Shown: positions 1-6,642 of the stretch, piece by piece
How the letters are laid out: the number at the start of each line of letters is the position of its first letter
Numbering within the stretch: position 1 is the first letter of the stretch
Assembly (NCBI GenBank): GCA_021777685.1
Contig: JAJYDH010000301.1
Span: 1 to 8,090 of the forward strand
Length of the DNA stretch: 8,090 nt
Origin: Planctomycetota bacterium
GTDB taxonomy: Bacteria > Planctomycetota > Planctomycetia > Isosphaerales > Isosphaeraceae
Reading direction: 5' to 3'
Made by a program: the position numbers and the translations under genes
Notes under the pieces: generated by a model
The model's database searches: none
Told to the model about the DNA's origin: nothing
The model's input: the letters and a program-made list of their open reading frames with translations, nothing else

Positions 1-824
1 GGGAACGACTCGACCTTCCCCCGCCGCGACCTGAGGAGGTCGGTGAAGGCGTGGCCGGGGATCAGCTCGACGTCCTCGGCGAACATGGTGAACAGGCAGC
101 GCATGAGGAACTGGGCGACAGCCTCGGGCGCGTGGCCGGTCGCTTCGAGCGAGCGGGCGAGTTTGGCCAGCCTCTCGGCGACCTCGCGCGTGACCTTGGC
201 GGAGCGCCGGCCGGGGTCGAGCGCCAGGGGGTCGGTCCAGACCAGGCGGAGCCGTTCGCGGACCTCATCCCGCGCCAGGTCGGCCAGGCTGATCCGGTGG
301 CTCCGGGCGTCGGGGAAGGCGACGTAGGTCTTGCCGGACTTGGTGAAGTCGGCATAGGTCTCGATCGAGTGGCCGACGTCGACGACGACCAGGAACGGAG
401 GCCAGCCGTCGGAGGGGGGCAGGGCCCGGGCGTACCGCTCGGCCTGGCCCTTGGCCTCGATCATGGCCGAGTCCCACCCGCGAGTCCCCCGGACGGCGGT
501 GCCTCGCCGGGAGGCCCGGGGCAGTCCCAGGGCCTCGCCCGCCGGCTTCTCGCGGTCGCTCCCCTGCTTGGCCTCCAGGACGAAGCAGCCTCGCTTGTAG
601 AGGTCGATCCAGTTGGTGGACTGGTGGTCGAAGCCGTCGTTGTAGATGACGGGGTGGTCGAAGACGTAGGAATTCTGGCCCGCGTCCGCCCGCGATGGCT
701 CGGGCCGGCCGACGCCGAGGAGGTCGCAGAGCTCGCCAAGGAACAACTGGTAATTGGCGCGTTCAGCCGCCCCCGACTGCTCCCAGCGTCGGACGAACTC
801 GGCAATCGAGGGGTCGGCGGCCAT
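1..824 (-). CDS. MmeI-like restriction-modification protein, N-terminal part (type IIL/IIG; cut by window edge)
   Basis: Reading the minus strand from the ATG at 824 gives 274 codons open to the window edge, so the C-terminus lies outside. A GAGG (832-835 on the complement) sits 7 bases before the ATG and supports this start. Residues 1-50 resemble the MmeI-type N-terminus (FVRRWEQSGAAERANYQLF, then LCDLLGV). Residues 74-86 read D-L-Y-K-R-G-C-F-V-L-E-A-K, giving D74-X9-E84-X-K86, the same spacing as the MmeI nuclease motif (PD-(D/E)XK). Residues 106-205 carry RRGTAVRGTRGWD, QAERYARALP and WPPFLVVVDVGHSIE; residues 212-260 look like the helical spacer that precedes the methyltransferase. Known for the family: one polypeptide cuts DNA and methylates adenine, with SAM-binding and target-recognition domains further on; those are not visible here. 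The long plus-strand frame over this region is its antisense shadow. Family call is confident; activity is inferred. Confidence 0.88.
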   Translation of the reverse strand, partial: MAADPSIAEFVRRWEQSGAAERANYQLFLGELCDLLGVGRPEPSRADAGQNSYVFDHPVIYNDGFDHQSTNWIDLYKRGCFVLEAKQGSDREKPAGEALGLPRASRRGTAVRGTRGWDSAMIEAKGQAERYARALPPSDGWPPFLVVVDVGHSIETYADFTKSGKTYVAFPDARSHRISLADLARDEVRERLRLVWTDPLALDPGRRSAKVTREVAERLAKLARSLEATGHAPEAVAQFLMRCLFTMFAEDVELIPGHAFTDLLRSRRGKVESF

Positions 825-1290
825 GCGGGGTCCTCGCGGCCTCGCGAGCGTGGACAGATCGGGACCGGACGGTTCCAGGATAGCTCAGGAAAGGCCGAGA
901 TGCCAGGATGTAGGGGCGGCGATTGGCAAGCGGGGTCCTGGCGTCAGACCATGCTTCTGGTCTCTGGCCGGAAGGCGACGGCGATCCATCGTCAGCCCCC
1001 TCCGCTTGCATCTCGGTCGCCTCAAGAAAACGGCCAGGGTATTTATCCCGCCCGGCCGGCCCATTATGCTCGGAATCGGGGAGGTCGGCCCGGGGGTGGC
1101 TCGATGACCCGGCCGAGACAGTTGGCCGGTATCCGCCCCGCGCGATGGCAACAACCCGCGGGCTCCGAGAAGCGACGTCCGACCCCGGCGTACAGGCGGG
1201 CGGATTCGCCCACGTCGGTCGATCCCGGGGACTTCATCGCTCGCGCCCATGAACGGGGATGTTTCGACAACAACATCGGGAAGTCAAGCC
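825..1290. other. Divergent intergenic region, no gene seen
   Basis: This 466-base stretch separates the minus-strand MmeI-like gene from the plus-strand esterase. Open frames crossing it have no coding character (arginine/proline-rich shadows) and no family motif. It contains a small perfect hairpin AGACCA-TGCTTC-TGGTCT (946-963) and a locally AT-richer patch around 1023-1070 with TATTTAT and TATGCT, which could hold the esterase promoter, but no -35/-10 pair is convincing. Confidence 0.5.
877..906 (-). promoter_or_regulatory. Possible promoter for the MmeI-like gene
   Basis: On the minus strand CTGGCA (complement of 901-906) and TATCCT (complement of 877-882) are separated by 18 bases, about 50 bases upstream of the MmeI-like start. 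Four of six positions match the sigma-70 -35 box, and the -10 match is moderate. In GC-rich DNA such a match may be chance, so this is weak. Confidence 0.25.
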
Positions 1291-2253
1291 ATGCGAAATC
1301 GGGGACAGGGTGCGAGATTCGCGATGATCGCGGTGGTGCTCGGCCTGATGTCGGGGACCGCCGGCCGGGCGGCGGACGGGCCGCTGAAGGTCTTCATCCT
1401 GGCCGGGCAGTCGAACATGCAGGGGCAGGGGTTCATCAAGGCCGACCCGAGACGGAATGAGGGGAAAGGCAGCCTGGAACACCTGACCAGAGACCCGGCC
1501 ACGGCCGGCAAGTTCAAGCACCTCCTGGGCAACGACGGCCAGTGGGCCGTCCGCGACGACGTCTGGATCCATTACCTCGACCGCAAGGGCAAGCTCACGG
1601 TGGGCTACGGGGGCACCGAGGACCGGATCGGCCCGGAACTCGGCTTCGGCAACGTCATCGGAGACGCTTACGAGGAGCCGGTCCTGCTCATCAAGCTGGC
1701 GTGGGGCGGAAAGAGCCTCGCCAAGGACTTCCGCCCGCCGAGTTCGGGCGGCGAGGTCGGGCCGTTCTACCGGGAGATCGTCGGGCGGACGAAAGCCGTC
1801 CTGGCCGACCTGAAGGGGGAGTTCCCCGAGCTTGGCGGCCGCGGATATGAGCTCGCGGGGTTCGGCTGGCATCAAGGTTGGAACGACCGCATCAACCAGG
1901 CATTCAACGAAGAATACGAGAAGAACATGGCCAACTTCATCCGCGACATCCGCAAGGATCTCGGGGCGAAGGGCCTGCCCTTCGTGATCGCCGAGACCGG
2001 GATGAGCGGGATGGAGGAGAAGCACCCGAGGGCGCTGTCGCTGATGAAGGCCCAGGCGGCCGTGGCCGGGCACGAGGAGTTCAGGGGCAACGTGGCGTTC
2101 GTCGGGACTCGCGAGTTCTGGCGGGACAAGGGCGCGTCGCCCACCGGCCAGGCGTACCACTGGAACACCAACGCCGAGACCTACTACCTGATCGGCGAGG
2201 CGATGGGGGTCGCGATGAAAGAGCTCCGTGCATCGCCCGCGACCGCGAGGTGA
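1291..2253 (+). CDS. Secreted sialate O-acetylesterase-like (SASA/DUF303) SGNH hydrolase
   Basis: A 320-residue protein. I chose the ATG at 1291 over the upstream one at 1249, because GGGAAG (1278-1283) sits 7 bases before it and translation then begins with a good signal peptide: basic MRNRGQGAR, hydrophobic FAMIAVVLGLMSG, and cleavage probably after GRAA near residue 28. The mature protein opens with FILAGQSNMQG, whose GQSNM (39-43, Ser41) is the nucleophile block of the SASA family. Further conserved blocks are KLAWGGKSL (135-143), GFGWHQGWND (190-199), and YHWNTNAETYYLIGEAMG (289-306), in which His290 is the likely catalytic base. The position three before that His is Gln287, not the Asp of a classical SGNH triad. 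Family role: hydrolysis of O-acetyl esters on carbohydrates; the true substrate is unknown. Followed 148 bases later by a secreted protein on the same strand and then a sulfatase, suggesting glycan breakdown. Confidence 0.9.
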   Translation: MRNRGQGARFAMIAVVLGLMSGTAGRAADGPLKVFILAGQSNMQGQGFIKADPRRNEGKGSLEHLTRDPATAGKFKHLLGNDGQWAVRDDVWIHYLDRKGKLTVGYGGTEDRIGPELGFGNVIGDAYEEPVLLIKLAWGGKSLAKDFRPPSSGGEVGPFYREIVGRTKAVLADLKGEFPELGGRGYELAGFGWHQGWNDRINQAFNEEYEKNMANFIRDIRKDLGAKGLPFVIAETGMSGMEEKHPRALSLMKAQAAVAGHEEFRGNVAFVGTREFWRDKGASPTGQAYHWNTNAETYYLIGEAMGVAMKELRASPATAR

Positions 2254-2319
2254 CGGTCCTCTCGGGGTCCGAGATCGACATGTGTCCGTAGGCCGTGCCC
2301 CCCCGGAGGGTCGCGGCGG

Positions 2320-2366
2320 GCTGGGTCGTGACCCGGCGATTCCCCCGAGCTGGGTCGCGCCCCAGC
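2320..2366. repeat. Two imperfect copies of an 18-base hairpin-forming sequence
   Basis: GCTGGGTCGTGACCCGGC (2320-2337) and GCTGGGTCGCGCCCCAGC (2349-2366) agree at 15 of 18 positions and each can fold (GGGTC-GT-GACCC; GCTGGG-TCGCGC-CCCAGC). They sit between the esterase stop and the next gene's ribosome binding site. They may weaken read-through or simply be a local duplication; there is no T-tract. Confidence 0.4.
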
Positions 2367-2401
2367 CTTCCGAATTCCGAACCATCACCGGAGGTAGTCG
2401 A

Positions 2402-4048
2402 ATGCTGGATGCTCCCCGCCGCCCTTTGTTCGCGGCCTGCCTGGCCCTCCTGGCGCTCTGGCGTCCGGCCTCCATCATGGCGGATGACGGGCCCGCTCGG
2501 CGGGCGGAGATGGCGGGCTACCTGCTCGTCCCGCACGACAAGGTGCCCAAGACCTACGACGCCGGGTATTCCATGTACGTGGCGGCCTGGCCTCTCCTGA
2601 AGAATTACCCGGGGCAGGAGTTCCAGAGCGGCCTGTTCGGCACGTGGATGTTCGCCCAGCACGAAGGCCAGGCGCCGAAGGGTCAATACTCCGACATCGA
2701 GGGGGGACTCGGTTGGTGGCGTGACACTCGGTTCGCCACGGAGACGCCGAAGTTCATCATGGGCGGCGTGGCCCTGAACTTCAGCGAATGGGCGAACGGC
2801 CCCGGCGCCGGCAAGGGCCGCGACTGGAATCACCCCAAAGGGCATTACGCGGTGGCCCAGCTCAGCCCGTGGGTGCTCTGGCCCCCGGACGGCCTCAACC
2901 TCAAGCAGGGCACGTGCGGGGAACTGTTCGGGTACGGCTACCTTCCGCTGCCGCTCACGTCGTCGAAGCGGACGACCGCGGGGAAGGACGTCCCGACCGG
3001 GGACCACTGCTGGACACTGTTCCTCAACACCGGCAACTTCAAGGGGCCGGTGGCATTCTTCACGCCTTATTTCTGGTCGCGTCCCACCGTCGAGGACCCA
3101 CGCCTGAGCGGCCGGTTCCTCGACGCCCGGCCGTCCGAGCCGAACAAGGCTTTACAGATGGAGACCCAGCACATCCCCGCGTACCTGTCCAAGGATGCCA
3201 GGGGAGACACGTACGCCCGCATCGCCCCCACCAGGTTCCCGGGGAATCCGGACGGGGATTCGGTGCTGGTGCATCGGATCACCGCTTACAGCAAGGCCGC
3301 GCTCTGGGACGGCGTCAAGGCCTGGTTCGACGGGGGGCCGGCGGCCTCGGGCGTCATCGACCCCAAGGCCGCCAGCGTGCACACCTTTCCCGGGAAGGGC
3401 GGTGCCACCTGGCAGATCTATCCTCCCGACATCGCGCGGGATAAGAAGGTGCCGCTGGCCTGGAGCTCGTTCGCCACCCCCGTCGCGCTGGACGAGACCA
3501 CGTATGGTTACCGGTGGACCAAAGACCTGGTGACGAAGACCGACTCGAAGGATGGGTCGCTCGTCACGCTCCCCGAGTACTATCGCCTGGCGAAGGATCG
3601 CAAGGACAAGGATCAGTGGGTGGTGGTGAGCCCCGGGGACGTGCCCGCCGAGACCGGCCTGGCCGGGGCGACATTCCCCCGGCGGCGCGAAGCCCGCTCG
3701 GAGCCCTATGTCACGCCCGATGACGCGGACAGTTGCTGGAAGAAGCCGGGGCCGGCGGCGGGACCGTTCCGGGCGAAACTGGGCGACGGCAGCGTGGTGA
3801 CCTATTCCTGGTACCGTTTCGCCGACCAGCCCGCCTTGCTGAACGCCGACATGACCGATGCCGAGCGGGAGCGCCTGCAGAAACGCGTGGAGATGCTGCA
3901 CCGGGGATGGACCAGGGACCGCGACTACCTTCCCCGCCCGACAGTCGGCAAGCTCGCGGATCTCGATCCGGCGGTCATCGTCTCTCCTCCGAAGGGCCTG
4001 GAGGTCGGCTACGTGCCCATCGTCACGCGTCAAGCCGCGCAAGAGTGA
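2402..4048 (+). CDS. Secreted protein of unknown function (548 residues)
   Basis: I do not recognise a named family. The frame is open further upstream to 2228, but the ATG at 2402 has a very good GGAGG (2390-2394) 7 bases before it and starts a signal peptide: MLDAPRRP, hydrophobic LFAACLALLALW, cleavage probably after ASIMA near residue 27. The mature part is rich in Trp, Tyr, Gly and Pro and has no evident transmembrane helix, so a soluble exported protein is likely. Visible blocks include GLFGTWMF (78-85), GGLGWWRDTRF (101-111), FGYGYLPLPLT (176-186), TGNFKGPVAFFTPYFWSRP (210-228), a charged helix with DAERERLQKRVEMLHRGW (486-503), and a distinctive C-terminus LADLDPAVIVSPPKGLEVGY (518-537). 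Only three Cys remain after cleavage (172, 203, 445). It lies between an esterase and a sulfatase on the same strand, which suggests but does not show a role in polysaccharide handling. A strong hairpin follows 15 bases after its stop. Confidence 0.88.
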   Translation: MLDAPRRPLFAACLALLALWRPASIMADDGPARRAEMAGYLLVPHDKVPKTYDAGYSMYVAAWPLLKNYPGQEFQSGLFGTWMFAQHEGQAPKGQYSDIEGGLGWWRDTRFATETPKFIMGGVALNFSEWANGPGAGKGRDWNHPKGHYAVAQLSPWVLWPPDGLNLKQGTCGELFGYGYLPLPLTSSKRTTAGKDVPTGDHCWTLFLNTGNFKGPVAFFTPYFWSRPTVEDPRLSGRFLDARPSEPNKALQMETQHIPAYLSKDARGDTYARIAPTRFPGNPDGDSVLVHRITAYSKAALWDGVKAWFDGGPAASGVIDPKAASVHTFPGKGGATWQIYPPDIARDKKVPLAWSSFATPVALDETTYGYRWTKDLVTKTDSKDGSLVTLPEYYRLAKDRKDKDQWVVVSPGDVPAETGLAGATFPRRREARSEPYVTPDDADSCWKKPGPAAGPFRAKLGDGSVVTYSWYRFADQPALLNADMTDAERERLQKRVEMLHRGWTRDRDYLPRPTVGKLADLDPAVIVSPPKGLEVGYVPIVTRQAAQE

Positions 4049-4063
4049 GATGATCGTGCTTCG

Positions 4064-4103
4064 CCCGGCCGGTTCGGCTCGCGCGTTCGGCCGACCGGCC
4101 GGG
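4064..4103. terminator. Strong GC hairpin after the 548-residue secreted protein
   Basis: CCCGGCCGG (4064-4072) pairs with CCGGCCGGG (4095-4103). After a one-base bulge, TCGGC (4074-4078) pairs with GCCGA (4090-4094), giving 14 base pairs around an 11-base loop. It begins 15 bases after the stop codon. No T-tract follows, so it is not a canonical intrinsic terminator. It could still act as one in a GC-rich genome or protect the mRNA 3' end, and it separates this gene from the sulfatase. Confidence 0.6.
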
Positions 4104-4142
4104 AATCACTTCCCGCTCTCTTGTGGTCCGGGTGGCCCGGGG

Positions 4143-4240
4143 TTAAGGATCGCCCATTCAACAGCTTCCCTTTTTGGAGTGCGGGAGCAAGCTCCCGCAC
4201 TCCAAAGGCTCTCCCCGCGAACCGGGAAGTTGTCGGATCG
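4143..4240. repeat. REP/MITE-like palindromic element, short copy
   Basis: The core is a perfect inverted repeat: a 16-base arm starting TTTGGAGTGC (4173-4188), spacer AA, and its exact complement (4191-4206). Outside it a second, imperfect pair occurs: CAACAGCTTCCC on the left against GGGAAGTTGTCG on the right. The left flank (4143-4188) matches 7627-7672 at 39 of 46 positions, and the core plus right flank (4181-4240) matches 7752-7811 at 52 of 60, so this is a shorter member of the family that also follows the Uma2 gene. It lies in the leader of the sulfatase gene, ending about 45 bases before its ATG, where the hairpin could affect transcription or translation. No open frame here has coding character. 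Confidence 0.85.
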
Positions 4241-4285
4241 AAGGCGAGACCGGGAAGGTATCCTTGACCTGTTCCCGAGGCCCCG

Positions 4286-5890
4286 ATGACCAACCCTCAG
4301 GCTCCATCCCGTTCCCGCCCCCTGCTGCTGGCGCTCCTGGCGGCGGTGGTCGTGCCGGAAGGTGCTCCGCTGCGAGCCGCCGGGCCGCCGAGGCCGAACA
4401 TCGTCTACATCCTGGCGGACGACCTCGGGTACGGCGACGTCGGCTGTTACAACCCGGCCTCGAAGATCCCCACGCCGAACATCGATCGGCTGGCCGGTGA
4501 GGGGGTGCGGTTCACCGACGCGCATTCGCCGTCCTCGGTCTGCACGCCGACCCGCTATGCCCTGCTCACGGGCCGCTATGCGTGGCGGACGCGGTTGCAG
4601 CGGAACGTGATCGGCCCGTTTTCACGGCCGCTCATCGCGGAGAAGCGGCAGACGGTCGCCGGGCTGCTCCGCGAGCGGGGATACGCCACCGCGTGCATCG
4701 GCAAGTGGCATCTCGGCTGGGGCTGGCCCCAACCCGGCGAGGGCGGCCGGCGCGACTTCACCCGGCCGATCCCCGACGGGCCGACCGCCCGGGGCTTCGA
4801 TCACTACTTCGGGACCGACGTGCCGAACTACCCGCCCTACGGCTTCCTGGAGGACGACCGGACCGTCGGCGTCCCCTCGGCCGTCGCGCCCGTCGGGCGC
4901 GACGCCTTCAACATCGCGGGCCCGATGGTCCCCGGCTGGAAACTCGTCGAGGTGCTGCCGGAGCTGGAAAGGCGCGCGGTCAAATACGTCGAGACGTCGG
5001 CGAAGGGCGGCAGGCCGTTCTTCCTCTATCTGCCCCTCACGTCGCCCCACTACCCGGTCGTGCCCGCGTCGGAGTTCAAGGGGAGGAGCAGGGCGGGCGA
5101 CTATGGCGATCTCGTGGTGCAGACCGATCATGTCGTGGGCGAGGTGCTCGGAGCCCTGGAGAGGGGCGGCGTCGCGGAGAACACCCTCGTCTTCCTCACG
5201 AGCGACAACGGCCCGGAGGTCTCCGGCGAGGTGAACCCGGGGGTCTATGACAGGCTCGAGCAGTACGGGCACGCGAGCATGGGGGCCCTCCGGGGCGCGA
5301 AGCGCGACGCCTGGGAGGGCGGACACCGGGTGCCGTTCATCGCCCGGTGGCCGGGGAAGATCCGGGCGGGGAGCACGTCCGACGAGACCATCTGCCACGT
5401 CGACCTCATGGCGACGCTGGCCGCCCTGCTCGACGCGAAGTTGCCCGACGATGTCGGCGTGGACAGCGTCAACATCCTGCCCGCACTCCTCGGCGAGAGG
5501 CGAGAGGCCCCGCTCCGGGAGGCGACGGTGCATCACAGCGGTCGGGGCAAGTTCGCGATCCGTCGAGGGGACTGGGTGCTGATTTTCGCCCCCACCGGCG
5601 ACGACAACGGCAAGCAGGGCGAGCCGGAATGGTTCCGGAAGGATCGCGGGTATTCCCCGCACGCCGAGGCCGGCGAGCTGTTCAACCTGAGATCGGACCC
5701 GGCCCAGAAGCGCAACCTGTACGCGACCGAGGCCGGGCGGGTGGGCGAGTTGACGGCCCTGATGAGGCGCTACGTGACGGAGGGCCGGAGCACTCCCGGA
5801 CCGGAGCAGGAGAACGACGTGGACATCACCTGGGACGGACGGGCCGGCATTGGGGAGAGAAAGGAACGGGAGCGGATGCCGCGAAGATAG
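4286..5890 (+). CDS. Secreted arylsulfatase A-like sulfatase (formylglycine-dependent)
   Basis: A 534-residue sulfatase, a usual length for the family. The ATG at 4286 has GAGG (4277-4280) 5 bases upstream and begins a signal peptide (SRSRP, then LLLALLAAVVV, cleavage near AA-GPP at residues 31-35). Domain landmarks in order: NIVYILADDLGYGD (38-51) with metal ligands D45-D46; the signature C86-T-P-T-R90 followed by YALLTGR, where C86 should be converted to formylglycine; GKWHLG (139-144) with K140 and H142; SPHYP (253-257) with H255; TSDNGPE (305-311) with D307-N308; LRGAKRDAWEGGHRVPF (335-351) with K339 as sulfate-binding Lys; and a C-terminal subdomain with GELFNLRSDPAQKRNLY (463-479). All expected active-site residues are present, so it should be active if a formylglycine-generating enzyme is encoded elsewhere. 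Family role: hydrolysis of sulfate esters, here likely on a polysaccharide in the periplasm or outside; the substrate cannot be told. It ends facing a convergent gene. Confidence 0.96.
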   Translation: MTNPQAPSRSRPLLLALLAAVVVPEGAPLRAAGPPRPNIVYILADDLGYGDVGCYNPASKIPTPNIDRLAGEGVRFTDAHSPSSVCTPTRYALLTGRYAWRTRLQRNVIGPFSRPLIAEKRQTVAGLLRERGYATACIGKWHLGWGWPQPGEGGRRDFTRPIPDGPTARGFDHYFGTDVPNYPPYGFLEDDRTVGVPSAVAPVGRDAFNIAGPMVPGWKLVEVLPELERRAVKYVETSAKGGRPFFLYLPLTSPHYPVVPASEFKGRSRAGDYGDLVVQTDHVVGEVLGALERGGVAENTLVFLTSDNGPEVSGEVNPGVYDRLEQYGHASMGALRGAKRDAWEGGHRVPFIARWPGKIRAGSTSDETICHVDLMATLAALLDAKLPDDVGVDSVNILPALLGERREAPLREATVHHSGRGKFAIRRGDWVLIFAPTGDDNGKQGEPEWFRKDRGYSPHAEAGELFNLRSDPAQKRNLYATEAGRVGELTALMRRYVTEGRSTPGPEQENDVDITWDGRAGIGERKERERMPRR

Positions 5891-5980
5891 CCGGGGACCT
5901 CCCTTCGACAGATGTTCGCACGGGACCGGCCTCGGCTCGGTCATTCGCGCGGGCGGTTGATCCCCTTCGAAACGAGATCG

Positions 5981-6008
5981 GCCCGGCCCTCGACGTCGAG
6001 GGCCGGGC
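5981..6008. terminator. 28-base perfect palindrome between convergent genes, likely bidirectional terminator
   Basis: The sequence starting GCCCGGCCCTCGA at 5981 is exactly self-complementary through 6008, centred on ACGT (5993-5996). It lies 90 bases after the sulfatase stop and 25 bases beyond the stop of the convergent lipoprotein gene. Being symmetrical it can form the same hairpin in transcripts from either side. No T-tract is present, so the terminator role is inferred from position. Confidence 0.65.
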
Positions 6009-6014
6009 TCGGGG

Positions 6015-6037
6015 CTGATCGGCCCGGGGCCGGTCAG
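6015..6037. terminator. Second hairpin overlapping the lipoprotein gene stop codon
   Basis: CTGATCGGCC (6015-6024) pairs with GGCCGGTCAG (6028-6037), with one mismatch that can be a wobble pair, around a CGG loop. It contains the stop codon of the minus-strand lipoprotein gene (6034-6036) and probably works with the neighbouring 28-base palindrome at this convergent junction. Confidence 0.45.
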
Positions 6038-6642
6038 GGTTGCGGGAACGTGGTGGCCGGGCCTCCGCAGCGGCGGAGGTGGTCCTTGTCGAGGAAGACC
6101 ACCTCGACCCGGGCCTTCCGATGGTTGAACGGGATGGGGTAGTCCGACCAGTAAGACTCGTCGAAGTACACCGAGCACTTGTAGTGGCAGTGGACAAGCT
6201 GGCAGGGGCCGGCCAGGGGGTAAACCTTGCAGGGGTCGACCTTCTCGCCGATCTTCTCGATGAGGATGCGGACGTTATTCCGCTGGGTCTCGTAGAAGAC
6301 GGGCGAGCCGGTCTTGAACTTGGGGACTTTCTCCCAGACCTCGGCCTCGCTGGGCGGGTCGAGGCAGCTTGCCGGGGCGAATTCGCCGGGGATCGGGTCG
6401 AGGATGGGGACCTTTTCCGTATCCTCTCGCGCCATGTCCTTCTCCAACCTCGCCTGCTGCGAGGGCAAGATCGGGAACGCGAACGACCAGGCGGTCGGGT
6501 GCAGCGGCGAGATGTTGCGGAAGGCGTAATCGAGCCCGCAGCCCACGAAATTCGTGGAGAAGAAGGCCAACAAGGCACCCGTCAGCAGGCCGCGAACCCA
6601 GCGCGGGGTGATCGGGCCCTGGTGCCGCGCGGATCGGGACAT
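6034..6642 (-). CDS. Putative lipoprotein of unknown function, cysteine-rich
   Basis: A 202-residue protein read from the ATG at 6642. The frame is open further upstream to 6783, but AAGGAGG (complement of 6652-6658) lies 9 bases before this ATG and decides the start; the extra upstream residues are arginine-rich non-coding translation. Residues 17-34 form a hydrophobic stretch (VRGLLTGALLAFFSTNFVG) ending at Cys35; FVGC is lipobox-like, though the residue at -3 is Phe rather than Leu, so a plain membrane anchor is also possible. The conserved-looking core is YPLAGPCQLVHCHYKCSVYFDE (141-162) with Cys138, 147, 152 and 156 in C-X8-C-X4-C-X3-C spacing plus His151 and His153, followed by SDYPIPFNH (166-174) and FLDKDHLRRC (183-192). 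The clustered Cys and His could bind a metal or form disulfides; neither is proven. I think similar proteins occur in other planctomycetes, but I cannot name a family. Confidence 0.85.
   Translation of the reverse strand: MSRSARHQGPITPRWVRGLLTGALLAFFSTNFVGCGLDYAFRNISPLHPTAWSFAFPILPSQQARLEKDMAREDTEKVPILDPIPGEFAPASCLDPPSEAEVWEKVPKFKTGSPVFYETQRNNVRILIEKIGEKVDPCKVYPLAGPCQLVHCHYKCSVYFDESYWSDYPIPFNHRKARVEVVFLDKDHLRRCGGPATTFPQP

Noticed and set aside
1023..1070. AT-rich patch with TATTTAT and TATGCT as the esterase promoter
   Set aside because: No acceptable -35 box at 16-18 bases, and it lies more than 200 bases before the start codon; too weak to list as a promoter.
1249..1290. The upstream ATG at 1249 as the esterase start
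   Set aside because: It has no Shine-Dalgarno sequence and would put a polar 14-residue extension before the signal peptide; the ATG at 1291 has GGGAAG at good spacing.
51..1460. A 469-codon open frame on the plus strand covering the left part of the window
   Set aside because: It is antisense to the MmeI-like gene, runs through the divergent intergenic region and into the esterase in another frame, and has the composition of a shadow (GDLARDLGG, GVGEGDVG). High-GC DNA commonly gives such long false frames.
1234..2478. A 414-codon minus-strand frame opposite the esterase
   Set aside because: Arginine/leucine/proline-rich with no motif. The opposite strand encodes a clear SASA protein with signal peptide and conserved blocks.
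4622..6178. A 518-codon minus-strand frame opposite the sulfatase
   Set aside because: It is the antisense shadow of the sulfatase, which has every expected active-site motif on the plus strand.
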